From Acidobacteriota bacterium (lineage in GTDB: Bacteria; Acidobacteriota; Blastocatellia; Pyrinomonadales; Pyrinomonadaceae): a DNA stretch of 14,155 nucleotides. Shown here piece after piece: positions 1-5,548 of the stretch. The stretch's first letter is position 1; each line of letters begins with the position of its first letter. The stretch spans positions 1 to 14,155 of the forward strand of contig JAEZJR010000174.1 of the NCBI GenBank assembly GCA_023415725.1. The letters are read 5' to 3'. The translations under genes were made by a program, and so were the position numbers. The notes beneath the pieces are model-generated. The model was not told the origin of the DNA and made no database searches. It saw only the letters and a program-made list of their open reading frames with translations.

Positions 1-155
1 GTATACTTCGGGTTGAGGACGACGATATACCGGTTCGGGACCCCGTTCTGGGGTTTCTTGAATTTCACCTTTTGACCGGATGTGGAAAGCGGGAGGAGTG
101 CTGCTGTTGTGATACCAAAAGCCAGCAATAACGACAGTAGCCAAAACTTCTTCAT
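1..155 (-). CDS. N-terminus of an exported protein, probably an S8 (subtilisin-type) peptidase; cut by window start
   Basis: The 51 visible residues begin MKKFWLLSLLLAFGITTAAL, a typical Sec signal peptide with a two-lysine n-region and a Leu/Ala-rich core, so the product is exported. After it comes a basic stretch and then the segment PNRYIVVLNPKY. 'RYIVVL' is the usual first strand of the inhibitor I9 propeptide that precedes subtilisin-family catalytic domains, which is the basis for the peptidase call. The catalytic domain lies outside the window, so this is an inference from about ten residues. The start at 155 is supported by a good ribosome binding site (GGAGA at 162-166 on the minus strand, about 6 nt upstream). 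A secreted protein with only an I9-like domain is the alternative. Confidence 0.6.
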   Translation of the reverse strand, partial: MKKFWLLSLLLAFGITTAALLPLSTSGQKVKFKKPQNGVPNRYIVVLNPKY

Positions 156-244
156 TCTGATTCTCCGTGGAATGATGGTGATTTACTGCGGGTTTGAGAC
201 GTGGGCTCTAAAGGTAAGGCGGGCGAATGATGGGCCCATTAATG

Positions 245-273
245 AATGTAAAACCGGGTAAAACATCGGTCAA
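245..273 (-). promoter_or_regulatory. candidate sigma-70-type promoter for the exported peptidase
   Basis: On the minus strand, TTGACC (268-273) and TACATT (245-250) are separated by 17 nt. They match the -35 consensus at 5 of 6 and the -10 consensus at 4 of 6. The implied leader to the start codon at 155 is about 80 nt. The -35 box lies inside the first copy of the repeated ATCGGTCAACA motif. Consensus matching only. Confidence 0.35.
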
Positions 274-315
274 CAAAAAAGTTCAAATTGAACGGTTAAT
301 CGGTCAACATGACCG
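265..315. promoter_or_regulatory. operator-like cluster of direct repeats and dyads
   Basis: Within 51 bp there are two exact copies of ATCGGTCAACA (265-275 and 299-309), a perfect odd palindrome GTTCAAATTGAAC (281-293) between them, and a dyad CGGTCA-aca-TGACCG (301-315) built on the second copy. The palindrome centre and the dyad centre are 21 bp apart, about two helical turns. The cluster sits in the divergent spacer between the exported peptidase (minus) and the 69-aa protein (plus), and overlaps the candidate minus-strand -35. The symmetry is seen directly; binding by a dimeric repressor or activator is inference. Confidence 0.5.
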
Positions 316-361
316 AAGTGCTCGAAAATAAGGGTGTGAGGCCTTAAATTCGGTTCGTCAT

Positions 362-390
362 TTGGAGGGGGAAGGCCGAGTCGCTAAAAT
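362..390 (+). promoter_or_regulatory. weak candidate promoter for the 69-aa LSm-like protein
   Basis: TAAAAT (385-390) is a good -10 box. TTGGAG (362-367), 17 nt upstream, is only a half match to a -35 box. It would give a leader of about 30 nt before the start at 429. Consensus matching only. Confidence 0.25.
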
Positions 391-428
391 GTCCGGAGAA
401 CTACTTCAACAAAGCCAAGAGGGGCATA

Positions 429-638
429 ATGGAAGAAATAATCCGGAGCTTGACTGGGAAAAAGATCGACGTTAATTGTGGGCATTCAGCCGTATTTCGG
501 GGCGAAAATCTCGGGTTTGCCAACGGTGTTCTGACCGTGAAAGACGAGACGGGGAAGACCGTCTTCATAGACGCTACGCATATCGTAGCGGTCATTGAAG
601 TCTCGGAGGCGTCGGGCCGTCCCGGCTTTATCGGTTAG
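429..638 (+). CDS. small LSm-like protein, resembles the MM0924 family
   Basis: This 69-residue protein has no signal peptide or membrane segment. It opens MEEIIRSLTGKKIDV and continues as short alternating strands (AVFRGENLGFANGVLTVKDE, then KTVFIDATHIVAVIEV). This is the pattern of a small Sm/LSm-type beta barrel in which an N-terminal helix is followed by five strands, and it resembles the MM0924 family first named in methanogens. Such proteins are generally thought to bind nucleic acid or self-assemble, but no function is established for this one. A strong ribosome binding site (AAGAGGGG at about 417-424) precedes the ATG at 429. It is a single-gene unit, ended by the hairpin at 662-691. 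The family assignment is from memory of the sequence pattern. Confidence 0.65.
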   Translation: MEEIIRSLTGKKIDVNCGHSAVFRGENLGFANGVLTVKDETGKTVFIDATHIVAVIEVSEASGRPGFIG

Positions 639-661
639 AGCAGGAAGTCGATTCAAGAGAA

Positions 662-691
662 AAAGCCTGGGCCTGTGGGGGTCCGGGCTTT
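662..691. terminator. bidirectional intrinsic terminator between convergent genes
   Basis: A 12-bp stem (662-673 with 680-691, two G-U pairs) closes a 6-nt loop. It lies between the stop of the 69-aa gene (638) and the stop of the minus-strand NlpC/P60 gene (707). On the minus strand the stem runs into TTTTTCTCTT, a good U-tract. On the plus strand the tail TTTCATCTT is weaker. Confidence 0.75.
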
Positions 692-706
692 CATCTTATG
701 GGCTTA

Positions 707-1426
707 TTACTTTTCGGAGATCATTGGGGCAACAGGAGCAGCCGGTGTGTTGTTCAGCCGTCGGAACCCGACGATCCGGTTCTGCCAGTAACCCTTAAAC
801 GTGGAGTACGTGATGCCTTTGCTCGACGAAGCGTGGTAGAACCCGTTCTCGTCGGCGACGATGCCCATGTGGCCCAGGCCGTTGAAGAAGACCAGAGTTC
901 CGAAGCGGAAGCGTTCGTCGCCTTCTACCGGGGTCGAGTCAGCCCAGAGGTTGCGAGCGCTTGAACGTTCGAAGTCGATACCCGACTCCTGGAAGACCGC
1001 CCAGACGAAGCCGGAGCAATCGTAGCGGTTCGGGCCCGAAGAACCGTACAGGTAGGGGATCCCGAGTTTGGTGAAGATGGAACGCTGCATCGACGAGGTC
1101 ACGTTGGTCGAGTAGATCGACCGGGAAGCGATGATGGCATTCGACGTCGCACTCGACGAGACCGTTTTCCTTACGAGTTCTTTCTGGTCAAGGGATTTTT
1201 GGACCTGTATGTCCTGGACGAGGGGCGGGCGAACGTTGGTCGGTCTTGAATCAGCAGAAGACTTGACCTGTTGTGGTGCCGGTGCCGGAGGTTGGTTGGT
1301 AGGGCGACTCGAAATGGTCGACGTGACCTTTACTCTCGACGCACCTTGGGCGAATGAGTCAGAGACTCCGAAAACGAACAAAAACGCGGCAGCGGACAGA
1401 TACCAGATCTTCTTCGATTGATTCAA
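707..1426 (-). CDS. exported NlpC/P60 (C40) peptidoglycan endopeptidase
   Basis: The 239-residue protein starts with a signal peptide (residues 1-26, ending SFAQ) and a low-complexity Ser/Pro/Gln linker (about 28-75) in which SRPTN occurs twice. The C-terminal NlpC/P60 domain (about 117-225) holds the family's catalytic triad pattern: Cys137 in RYDCSGFVW, His186 in GLGHMGIV and a third polar residue, His198 in FYHAS. Family members cleave gamma-D-glutamyl-diaminopimelate or related stem-peptide bonds in the periplasm, in wall turnover or cell separation. The start is TTG at 1426; an AGGAG lies about 11 nt upstream, rather far, but no in-frame ATG or GTG fits better. The domain is complete. 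The substrate bond cannot be told from sequence alone. It is transcribed towards the 69-aa gene and shares its terminator. Confidence 0.9.
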   Translation of the reverse strand: MNQSKKIWYLSAAAFLFVFGVSDSFAQGASRVKVTSTISSRPTNQPPAPAPQQVKSSADSRPTNVRPPLVQDIQVQKSLDQKELVRKTVSSSATSNAIIASRSIYSTNVTSSMQRSIFTKLGIPYLYGSSGPNRYDCSGFVWAVFQESGIDFERSSARNLWADSTPVEGDERFRFGTLVFFNGLGHMGIVADENGFYHASSSKGITYSTFKGYWQNRIVGFRRLNNTPAAPVAPMISEK

Positions 1427-1518
1427 AACTTTTAGTACTCCTGGTTATTTGTGGCCGGCGAGTGAGGTGTGGCGGTGAGGGTCACCTAATAAAACCACAA
1501 GCCTAAAACGGGATGACT

Positions 1519-1706
1519 TCCAAAAAAATGGATTTTTAGTTCCCCGTGAAACCTAGTCAAATTGTTTAATTTGAACAGTAAGGCAAAAATGAATGAGTCG
1601 GGAATCTTTGGGCTTTTCTAAGGAAAATGATATCCGGACTCGATGCCAAAAAAGAGCCTACCATTAAGGACGCATCGTGTGCAAAGGCGATTTCCATTTT
1701 TTTGGA
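1519..1706. repeat. 14-bp perfect inverted repeat (two TCCA-N6-TGGA dyads)
   Basis: TCCAAAAAAATGGA (1519-1532) and TCCATTTTTTTGGA (1693-1706) are exact reverse complements 160 nt apart. Each is also nearly self-palindromic: TCCA and TGGA flank a pure A6 or T6 run. They could be two sites for one DNA-binding protein, ends of a small decayed element, or chance in an AT-rich spacer. Confidence 0.5.
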
Positions 1707-1730
1707 TTTATTTTGATGCGTATTGGTTGG

Positions 1731-1910
1731 TCAGGGAATGACGCCGGCTCACAAGGGGCGGCAGCCGGTATTGAAGGTGTGGTTGAATTCTCGTTTCCGG
1801 ACCACACAAACAATTTAATACCGCCCCTCGTCAACCGGCATCGGGTGACGTAGTTCGACGCTTGTCCAGGCTGATGGGAGGCCCCCTTTTGAGGCCTCTG
1901 TGATTCCCGT
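1731..1910 (+). other. possible structured RNA or multi-helix fold, family not recognised
   Basis: About 180 nt can fold with an outer stem GGGAAT/ATTCCC (1734-1739 with 1903-1908). Inside it are nested helices GCCGG/CCGGC (1743-1747/1835-1839), GGGGCGG/CCGCCCC (1755-1761/1821-1827), TATT/AATA (1769-1772/1817-1820) and GTGTGGT/ACCACAC (1777-1783/1801-1807), and a separate hairpin GAGGCC/GGCCTC near 1878-1896. The strand is a guess. I looked for signatures of 6S RNA, tmRNA, SRP RNA, RNase P and common riboswitches and saw none. It is not next to a downstream plus-strand gene, so a riboswitch is unlikely. Helices found by eye in GC-rich DNA can be accidental. Confidence 0.25.
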
Positions 1911-1984
1911 CCCCCGCCTTCAGCGTTCCCAGTTGTCCTTCGTATGCCAAGAGATAGAGATAATGTGATGGTGTTTCCAGAAAA

Positions 1985-2010
1985 GAAAAAACCCGGCCGA
2001 AAAGCCGGGT
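1985..2010 (-). terminator. intrinsic terminator of erpA
   Basis: A perfect 7-bp stem ACCCGGC/GCCGGGT (1991-1997 with 2004-2010) with a 6-nt loop is followed on the minus strand by TTTTTTCTTTT. It lies about 26 nt past the erpA stop. Confidence 0.85.
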
Positions 2011-2035
2011 CTTGTCGCTGAATTCGATGGTGTTG

Positions 2036-2392
2036 TTAAGCCGAAAAAGAGGTTCCGCAACCGCATCCCCCGGTGGCGTTCGGGTTCTCGAAGGTGAAGC
2101 CGGAGCCCATCATGTTCGAGGTGTAATCGATTTGCACGCCGTTCAGGTATTGTGCCGAGAACATATCGACAAACAGCCTGAAGCCGTCCTTTTCGAGGAT
2201 GAAATCGCCCTGGCGGGATTCCTCTTCGATATTGAGGCTGTACTGGAAGCCGGAACAACCGCCCGGCACCACGCGGACGCGAAGCCCCGAGGTTTCCGGC
2301 AGGTCATCCTCGCTGGCCAGGAATTTCTTGATTTCCGCGGACGCACTGTCCGTGATGTTCAAATCGACCGAAGGTGCTGCGACTGCTGACAT
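2036..2392 (-). CDS. erpA: A-type iron-sulfur carrier, ErpA-like (HesB/IscA family)
   Basis: This 118-residue cytosolic protein has the three conserved cysteines of A-type carriers: Cys46 in GGCSGFQY, and Cys110 and Cys112 in the C-terminal CGCG motif, here followed by TSFSA. The ending and the segments QYLNGVQIDYT and ENPNA are closer to ErpA than to IscA or SufA. ErpA accepts Fe-S clusters from the scaffold and passes them to apo-proteins. The length is normal and the ATG at 2392 has an SD (GGAGAGA at about 2404-2410, 10 nt upstream). It is followed by its own terminator and, upstream, is separated from mrp by the mrp terminator at 2538-2582. The two genes therefore look like separate transcription units with related jobs. 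No suf or isc scaffold genes are in view. Confidence 0.9.
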   Translation of the reverse strand: MSAVAAPSVDLNITDSASAEIKKFLASEDDLPETSGLRVRVVPGGCSGFQYSLNIEEESRQGDFILEKDGFRLFVDMFSAQYLNGVQIDYTSNMMGSGFTFENPNATGGCGCGTSFSA

Positions 2393-2455
2393 AGTATTTT
2401 GATCTCTCCAGATTGTCTTTTCGGATTCTCACTTCGAATCCTTACAATTATTTCA

Positions 2456-2484
2456 ATTTTAGAGAACTTCCGTCCCTTACGCAA
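2456..2484 (-). promoter_or_regulatory. candidate promoter of erpA
   Basis: On the minus strand, TTGCGT (2479-2484) and TAAAAT (2456-2461) are 17 nt apart, a good sigma-70-type arrangement about 65 nt before the erpA start. Between promoter and gene the leader can form a small hairpin GGATTC/GAATCC (2423-2428/2436-2441). No IscR-like site was recognised. Confidence 0.45.
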
Positions 2485-2537
2485 GTAAGATGTGCAGGCC
2501 AACGTTTCAGTTTGATTTGAAACGAAACGGGACTATG

Positions 2538-2582
2538 CGAAAACAAAAGGGAACGTCGACAGGACGTTCCCTTTTGTTTTCG
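2538..2582 (-). terminator. mrp terminator, 20-bp perfect inverted repeat
   Basis: 2538-2557 and 2563-2582 are exact reverse complements over 20 bp around a 5-nt loop. The core stem GGGAACGTC/GACGTTCCC is flanked by A-rich and T-rich tails, so in either direction the stem runs into TTTTGTTTT. It lies 13 nt past the mrp stop and can also stop transcription coming from the other side. Confidence 0.9.
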
Positions 2583-2595
2583 ATACGATCCGCTA

Positions 2596-3681
2596 TCACT
2601 GCTTCGCGCGTTGTATGACCACGAGTTCGGGCTTGAGGGCCTCGATGGAGACGTGGCGGGCTACTTCTTCCGCTACCTTGCGGAGGGCCTGAGCCTGGGG
2701 CGAATCGGGGGCGGAGACGACCACGGGGGTACCTTTGTCGCCGCCTTCGCGTACCTCGATGCCCATCGGGATATCGCCGAGGTAGTTGAGGCCGTATTCG
2801 GTGGCGAGCTTCTCTCCGCCGCCCTTGCCGAATATCTCGTAGCGGTTGCCGGTGTCGGGGGCGATGAAGTAGGACATGTTTTCGATGACGCCGAGCACGG
2901 GCACGTTGACCGTCTCGAACATCTTGACGGCACGGCGTACATCGGAGAGCGAGACCTCCTGAGGCGTGGTAACGAGCACGGCACCCTGTACGGGGACGAG
3001 CTGTGCGAGCGAGAGCTGCACGTCACCCGTGCCCGGAGGCATATCGACGATAAGGTAATCGAGTTCGCCCCACGCGACGTCGGTGAGGAATTGGCGGACC
3101 ACGCCATGAAGCATGGGCCCGCGAAGGATCATCGGCTTATCGGGCGGGACGAGCACGGCCATCGAGATCATCTTGATGCCGTGTGCCTCGAGGGGGATTA
3201 GCTTTTGATCTCGGACGTCGGGCTGGCCGATGCCGGTGCCGAGCATCAGCGGTACGTTCGGGCCGTAAACGTCGGCGTCCATGATGCCGACCTTTGCCCC
3301 GTCTAGTGCGAGTGCGACGGCGAGGTTGACCGCCACGGTCGATTTGCCCACACCGCCTTTACCGCTCGATACCGCGATGATGTTCTTTACGCCGGGAACT
3401 GCTACGCTATTGGCAAGGCCGCGTCCCTGCGGCACCTCGGCGTCCATAGTGACGTTGACGTAAGTCACGCCCGGCAGAACGCGGACGATCTCGCGTGCCA
3501 TACCCTCCATCTCATCCTTTACGGGACAAGCGGGCGTCGTAAGCACGATGCGGAACGATACCTCGCCGCCTTCGATATGAAGATCGCGGACGAAACCGAG
3601 GGTGACGATGTCTTTTCGCAGGTCTGGGTCGATGATCTGTTTAAGGGATTCGAGGACGGCTGCTTCGGTGATGTTGCTCAT
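2596..3681 (-). CDS. mrp: Mrp/ApbC family iron-sulfur carrier ATPase, lacking the CxxC motif
   Basis: The 361-residue protein has the standard two-part architecture. An N-terminal MIP18/DUF59 domain (about 1-85, with Cys52 in PACPVKDEM) is followed by a SIMIBI-class P-loop ATPase (about 95-350). The deviant Walker A is GKGGVGKST at 107-115, and the second nucleotide motif is DMPPGTGD at 213-220. Family members bind and transfer Fe-S clusters in the cytosol. In ApbC and many Mrp proteins the cluster is held by a CxxC just after ENMSYF; here that stretch reads ENMSYFIAPDTGNRYEIFG (267-285) with no cysteine. Either this belongs to the subgroup without the motif or it uses Cys52. The ATG at 3681 has no clear SD, consistent with the short leader predicted from 3701-3729. 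Divergent from the Fe-S glycosylase gene, 56 bp away. Confidence 0.93.
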   Translation of the reverse strand: MSNITEAAVLESLKQIIDPDLRKDIVTLGFVRDLHIEGGEVSFRIVLTTPACPVKDEMEGMAREIVRVLPGVTYVNVTMDAEVPQGRGLANSVAVPGVKNIIAVSSGKGGVGKSTVAVNLAVALALDGAKVGIMDADVYGPNVPLMLGTGIGQPDVRDQKLIPLEAHGIKMISMAVLVPPDKPMILRGPMLHGVVRQFLTDVAWGELDYLIVDMPPGTGDVQLSLAQLVPVQGAVLVTTPQEVSLSDVRRAVKMFETVNVPVLGVIENMSYFIAPDTGNRYEIFGKGGGEKLATEYGLNYLGDIPMGIEVREGGDKGTPVVVSAPDSPQAQALRKVAEEVARHVSIEALKPELVVIQRAKQ

Positions 3682-3700
3682 TATGATTGTCGAAGTCCAG

Positions 3701-3729
3701 GTAATAAACTGAAACTAACATTGTAACAA
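3701..3729 (-). promoter_or_regulatory. candidate promoter of mrp
   Basis: TTGTTA (3724-3729, minus) and TATTAC (3701-3706, minus) have a 17-nt spacer. The transcript would begin about 12 nt before the mrp start, which fits the absence of an SD. It lies in a 56-bp spacer shared with the divergent glycosylase gene. Confidence 0.35.
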
Positions 3730-3737
3730 ATAGCGGT

Positions 3738-4328
3738 ATGGCTTTGTCTAAGGTGGAGAGTTTTGAACGGCTGTGTGCGGATGCGGGGAAATGCCGCCTG
3801 TGCCCGGAACTGCTTGACAAGGCTCCCGTGCTGAGCCCGCTGAACGGCACCCTGCGGCCGCGTGTGATGTTCATAGCCGAGGCCCCGGGAAGACAGGGGG
3901 CGGACAGAACGCGGAGGCCTTTCTACGGTGATAAGTCAGGGGCGAACTTTCAGACGCTGCTGGATTCGATAGGGCTTAAGAGGGAAGAGATCTTTATTAC
4001 GAACGCCGTGCTTTGCAGCCCCAGGAGCGTGACGGACGCCAACCGCAAGCCGAGGCGTTCGGAGATGAAGAACTGCACGTCATTCCTGAGGCGCACGATA
4101 GAGCTGATAGACCCGCCCGTGATCGCTACGCTCGGGGTGGTGGCTTTGGATGCGCTGAAACTCATCGAACCGCACGGATATACGTTAAAAGGGAATGCGG
4201 GAGAGGTTGGAAAGTGGCATGGCAGGGCATTGTTGCCGCTGTATCACCCAAGCCCGCAGGTCGTTGCGGCTCAGCGTGGATTATCGCTGCAGTTGGATCA
4301 TTTTCAGGTGCTCGGGGGGCTTATTTGA
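3738..4328 (+). CDS. uracil-DNA glycosylase family protein with Fe-S cysteines (family 4-like)
   Basis: The 196-residue protein carries four cysteines spaced as in the [4Fe-4S] uracil-DNA glycosylases: Cys19 and Cys22 (KCRLC), Cys93 (AVLCSP) and Cys113 (KNCTSF). Motif 1 is EAPGRQGADRTRRPFYG (48-64), corresponding to the family 4 GEAPG...GRPF motif that holds the water-activating acidic region. The second motif is YHPSPQ (169-174). Such enzymes remove uracil from DNA as the first step of base excision repair. The motif 1 spacing and the RTRRPF wording depart from textbook family 4, so the exact subfamily and substrate range are open. The start at 3738 has no SD, but an upstream extension would run into mrp. 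The gene is divergent from mrp, an Fe-S carrier that could supply its cluster (inference). Confidence 0.85.
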   Translation: MALSKVESFERLCADAGKCRLCPELLDKAPVLSPLNGTLRPRVMFIAEAPGRQGADRTRRPFYGDKSGANFQTLLDSIGLKREEIFITNAVLCSPRSVTDANRKPRRSEMKNCTSFLRRTIELIDPPVIATLGVVALDALKLIEPHGYTLKGNAGEVGKWHGRALLPLYHPSPQVVAAQRGLSLQLDHFQVLGGLI

Positions 4329-4333
4329 GGCGT

Positions 4334-4362
4334 TCGACGCGGGATGAAGCAACCGTTAGAAT
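4334..4362 (+). promoter_or_regulatory. candidate promoter of ygfZ giving a near-leaderless transcript
   Basis: TCGACG (4334-4339) and TAGAAT (4357-4362) lie 17 nt apart. Transcription would start at about 4369-4370, one or two bases before the ygfZ ATG at 4371. This fits the lack of any SD there. Consensus matching only. Confidence 0.35.
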
Positions 4363-4370
4363 TTAACTGA

Positions 4371-5273
4371 ATGGACATCGAAGTTTACAACCACATCCGC
4401 TCCGGCGGAGCAGGGTTCCACGAACAGAAACGCGGCCTGATCGCCGTCTGGGGCAAGGAAGCCGTTCAGTTCCTCGACGGGATGATCACCAACGATATCA
4501 AAACCCTCGAAGACGGGCAACAAATGCTCGCGGCATTCCCGAATGCGCAGGGGAGGCTGCTTGCCGTCGTGAGGGTGCTGAGACAGGGCGACCGATTCCT
4601 GTTCGAGACCGAGGAAGCGACGAGGGAGAAGCTGTTTCAGAACCTGTTCAGGTTCACCTTCGCAGGGGATTTCTTTGTGGAGGACATTTCGGATAGTTTC
4701 CATTTCTTCGAGCTCTTCGGGCTTCGGCCTGGACCACCGACTGCATTTGGTTATTCAAAAGGCACAGCACCTCCTGTAAGCCACGCTGGTTACAGGTTCT
4801 ACGGGCCCGCTAATGTCGAGTTAGTCGCTCTCAAAAAGGAGGCGGGGGATATTAGACCTGATATTGCGAGGATCTCGAATGACCTTTATGAAGTCCTTCG
4901 TATCGAAGCCGGCATCCCTAAATTCGGCATAGACATGGACGAAACCACCATCGTCCCCGAACTCGGCTTCCCCGAAATGATCTCCTACACCAAAGGCTGC
5001 TACGTCGGCCAGGAGATCATCGCCAGGATCCACTTCCGCGGACACGTGGCGAAGCAGTTGAGCGGGGTAACGATCGACGGCGAGGCGAATCCGGGCGATG
5101 AACTCACTATCGACGGTAAGAACGCGGGAACGGTCAAGTCCGTTACTTATTCGCCGAAACTGGAAAAGCATGTAGCTTTGGCGTTTGTCCGCTACGACCA
5201 TCTTGCCGACGGCACCGAACTGTCGGTGAACGGACATTCGGCTCGCGTGACAGAGTTACCATTCATCAAATAA
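4371..5273 (+). CDS. ygfZ: YgfZ/GcvT-domain folate-dependent Fe-S maintenance protein
   Basis: The 300-residue protein is a YgfZ-type member of the GcvT fold family. The diagnostic signature K-G-C-[YF]-[VI]-G-Q-E is present as TKGCYVGQEI with Cys210, and the N-terminal folate-binding region reads VWGKEAVQFLDGMITNDI (26-43). YgfZ uses tetrahydrofolate to support assembly or repair of certain Fe-S enzymes, with the signature cysteine thought to be redox-active. It is not the glycine-cleavage T-protein, which lacks this signature. Length is normal. The ATG at 4371 has no SD; see the promoter at 4334-4362. Its TAA overlaps the ATG of the next gene by one base (TAATG), so the two are translationally coupled. 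The poorly conserved middle (about 120-145) contains an inverted repeat that looks inserted. Confidence 0.9.
   Translation: MDIEVYNHIRSGGAGFHEQKRGLIAVWGKEAVQFLDGMITNDIKTLEDGQQMLAAFPNAQGRLLAVVRVLRQGDRFLFETEEATREKLFQNLFRFTFAGDFFVEDISDSFHFFELFGLRPGPPTAFGYSKGTAPPVSHAGYRFYGPANVELVALKKEAGDIRPDIARISNDLYEVLRIEAGIPKFGIDMDETTIVPELGFPEMISYTKGCYVGQEIIARIHFRGHVAKQLSGVTIDGEANPGDELTIDGKNAGTVKSVTYSPKLEKHVALAFVRYDHLADGTELSVNGHSARVTELPFIK
4773..4796. repeat. inverted repeat inside the ygfZ coding sequence
   Basis: CCTGTAA (4773-4779) and TTACAGG (4790-4796) are exact reverse complements around a 10-nt loop that itself contains CCA/TGG. It encodes part of PVSHAGYR in the variable middle of YgfZ, where REP-like insertions are tolerated. 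Whether other copies exist in the genome cannot be seen here. Confidence 0.4.
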
Positions 5274-5548
5274 TGAACGTGGCACAGATAAACATGAACG
5301 AATTGGACATCGACCTTCCGAACGCGAAACTAGCTTACACGATCATTCAATCGCTGCTGGCGGCGAACGAGTCGCTGAGCGATCTGCTCGTGGTGATGGC
5401 CCACGCTCTCGACGAGGACGTGACGAAGGCCCTGACGATGACCAACGAGTGGCAGAAGTACCTCGAATCAAAGCGGAACCTTGAGGTCACGAAGGAACAG
5501 ATCGAGAAGTTCACTGCGTTCCTGAAATCGATGGAGGCGAATAACTAA
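5273..5548 (+). CDS. 91-aa helical protein of unknown function coupled to ygfZ
   Basis: I do not recognise this protein. It is 91 residues, acidic, without cysteine, signal peptide or membrane segment. It is predicted mostly helical: a first helix around LPNAKLAYTIIQSLLAANESL, a second around DLLVVMAHALDEDVTKALTM, and a charged C-terminal helix EVTKEQIEKFTAFLKSM. Its ATG overlaps the ygfZ stop (TAATG), so it is very probably translated by coupling and made with YgfZ. An internal ATG at 5294 is a less likely start because the overlap would be lost. Context suggests a partner or modulator of YgfZ, or simply an unrelated co-transcribed small protein; the sequence does not decide. It is followed directly by the heptamer-repeat spacer. 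Confidence 0.75.
   Translation: MNVAQINMNELDIDLPNAKLAYTIIQSLLAANESLSDLLVVMAHALDEDVTKALTMTNEWQKYLESKRNLEVTKEQIEKFTAFLKSMEANN

Larger units (their letters stand above)
1427..2035. other. 609-bp gene-free region with dyads and possible structured RNA
   Basis: No convincing protein gene is found on either strand between the start of the NlpC/P60 gene and the stop of erpA. The part near 1427-1575 should hold the minus-strand promoter of the NlpC/P60 gene: TTGACT (1555-1560) and TAAAAA (1533-1538) with a 16-nt spacer is a weak candidate, overlapping a dyad TCAAATT-gttt-AATTTGA (1557-1574). Further on are the 14-bp inverted repeat 1519-1532/1693-1706, a hairpin ACGCATC/GATGCGT (1670-1676/1715-1721), and a GC-rich fold at 1731-1910. 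The last part (1985-2010) is the erpA terminator. Two tiny open frames (1589-1621, 1627-1716) are not supported beyond a nearby AAGG. Confidence 0.6.

Noticed and set aside
698..964. 88-aa open frame on the plus strand
   Set aside because: Antisense to the catalytic domain of the NlpC/P60 gene and overlapping the terminator; no SD.
1589..1716. Two tiny open frames (10 and 29 codons), each with a nearby AAGG
   Set aside because: Too short to support from sequence alone. The second ends in the ACGCATC/GATGCGT hairpin, and its SD-like AAGGA is only two bases from the ATG.
1731..1910. 6S RNA, tmRNA, SRP RNA, RNase P or riboswitch
   Set aside because: None of the conserved cores of these families is visible, and no plus-strand gene follows. 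Kept only as an unassigned fold.
2611..3201. 196-aa open frame on the plus strand
   Set aside because: Antisense shadow of mrp, His/Asp/Gly-rich composition typical of reversed GC-rich coding sequence.
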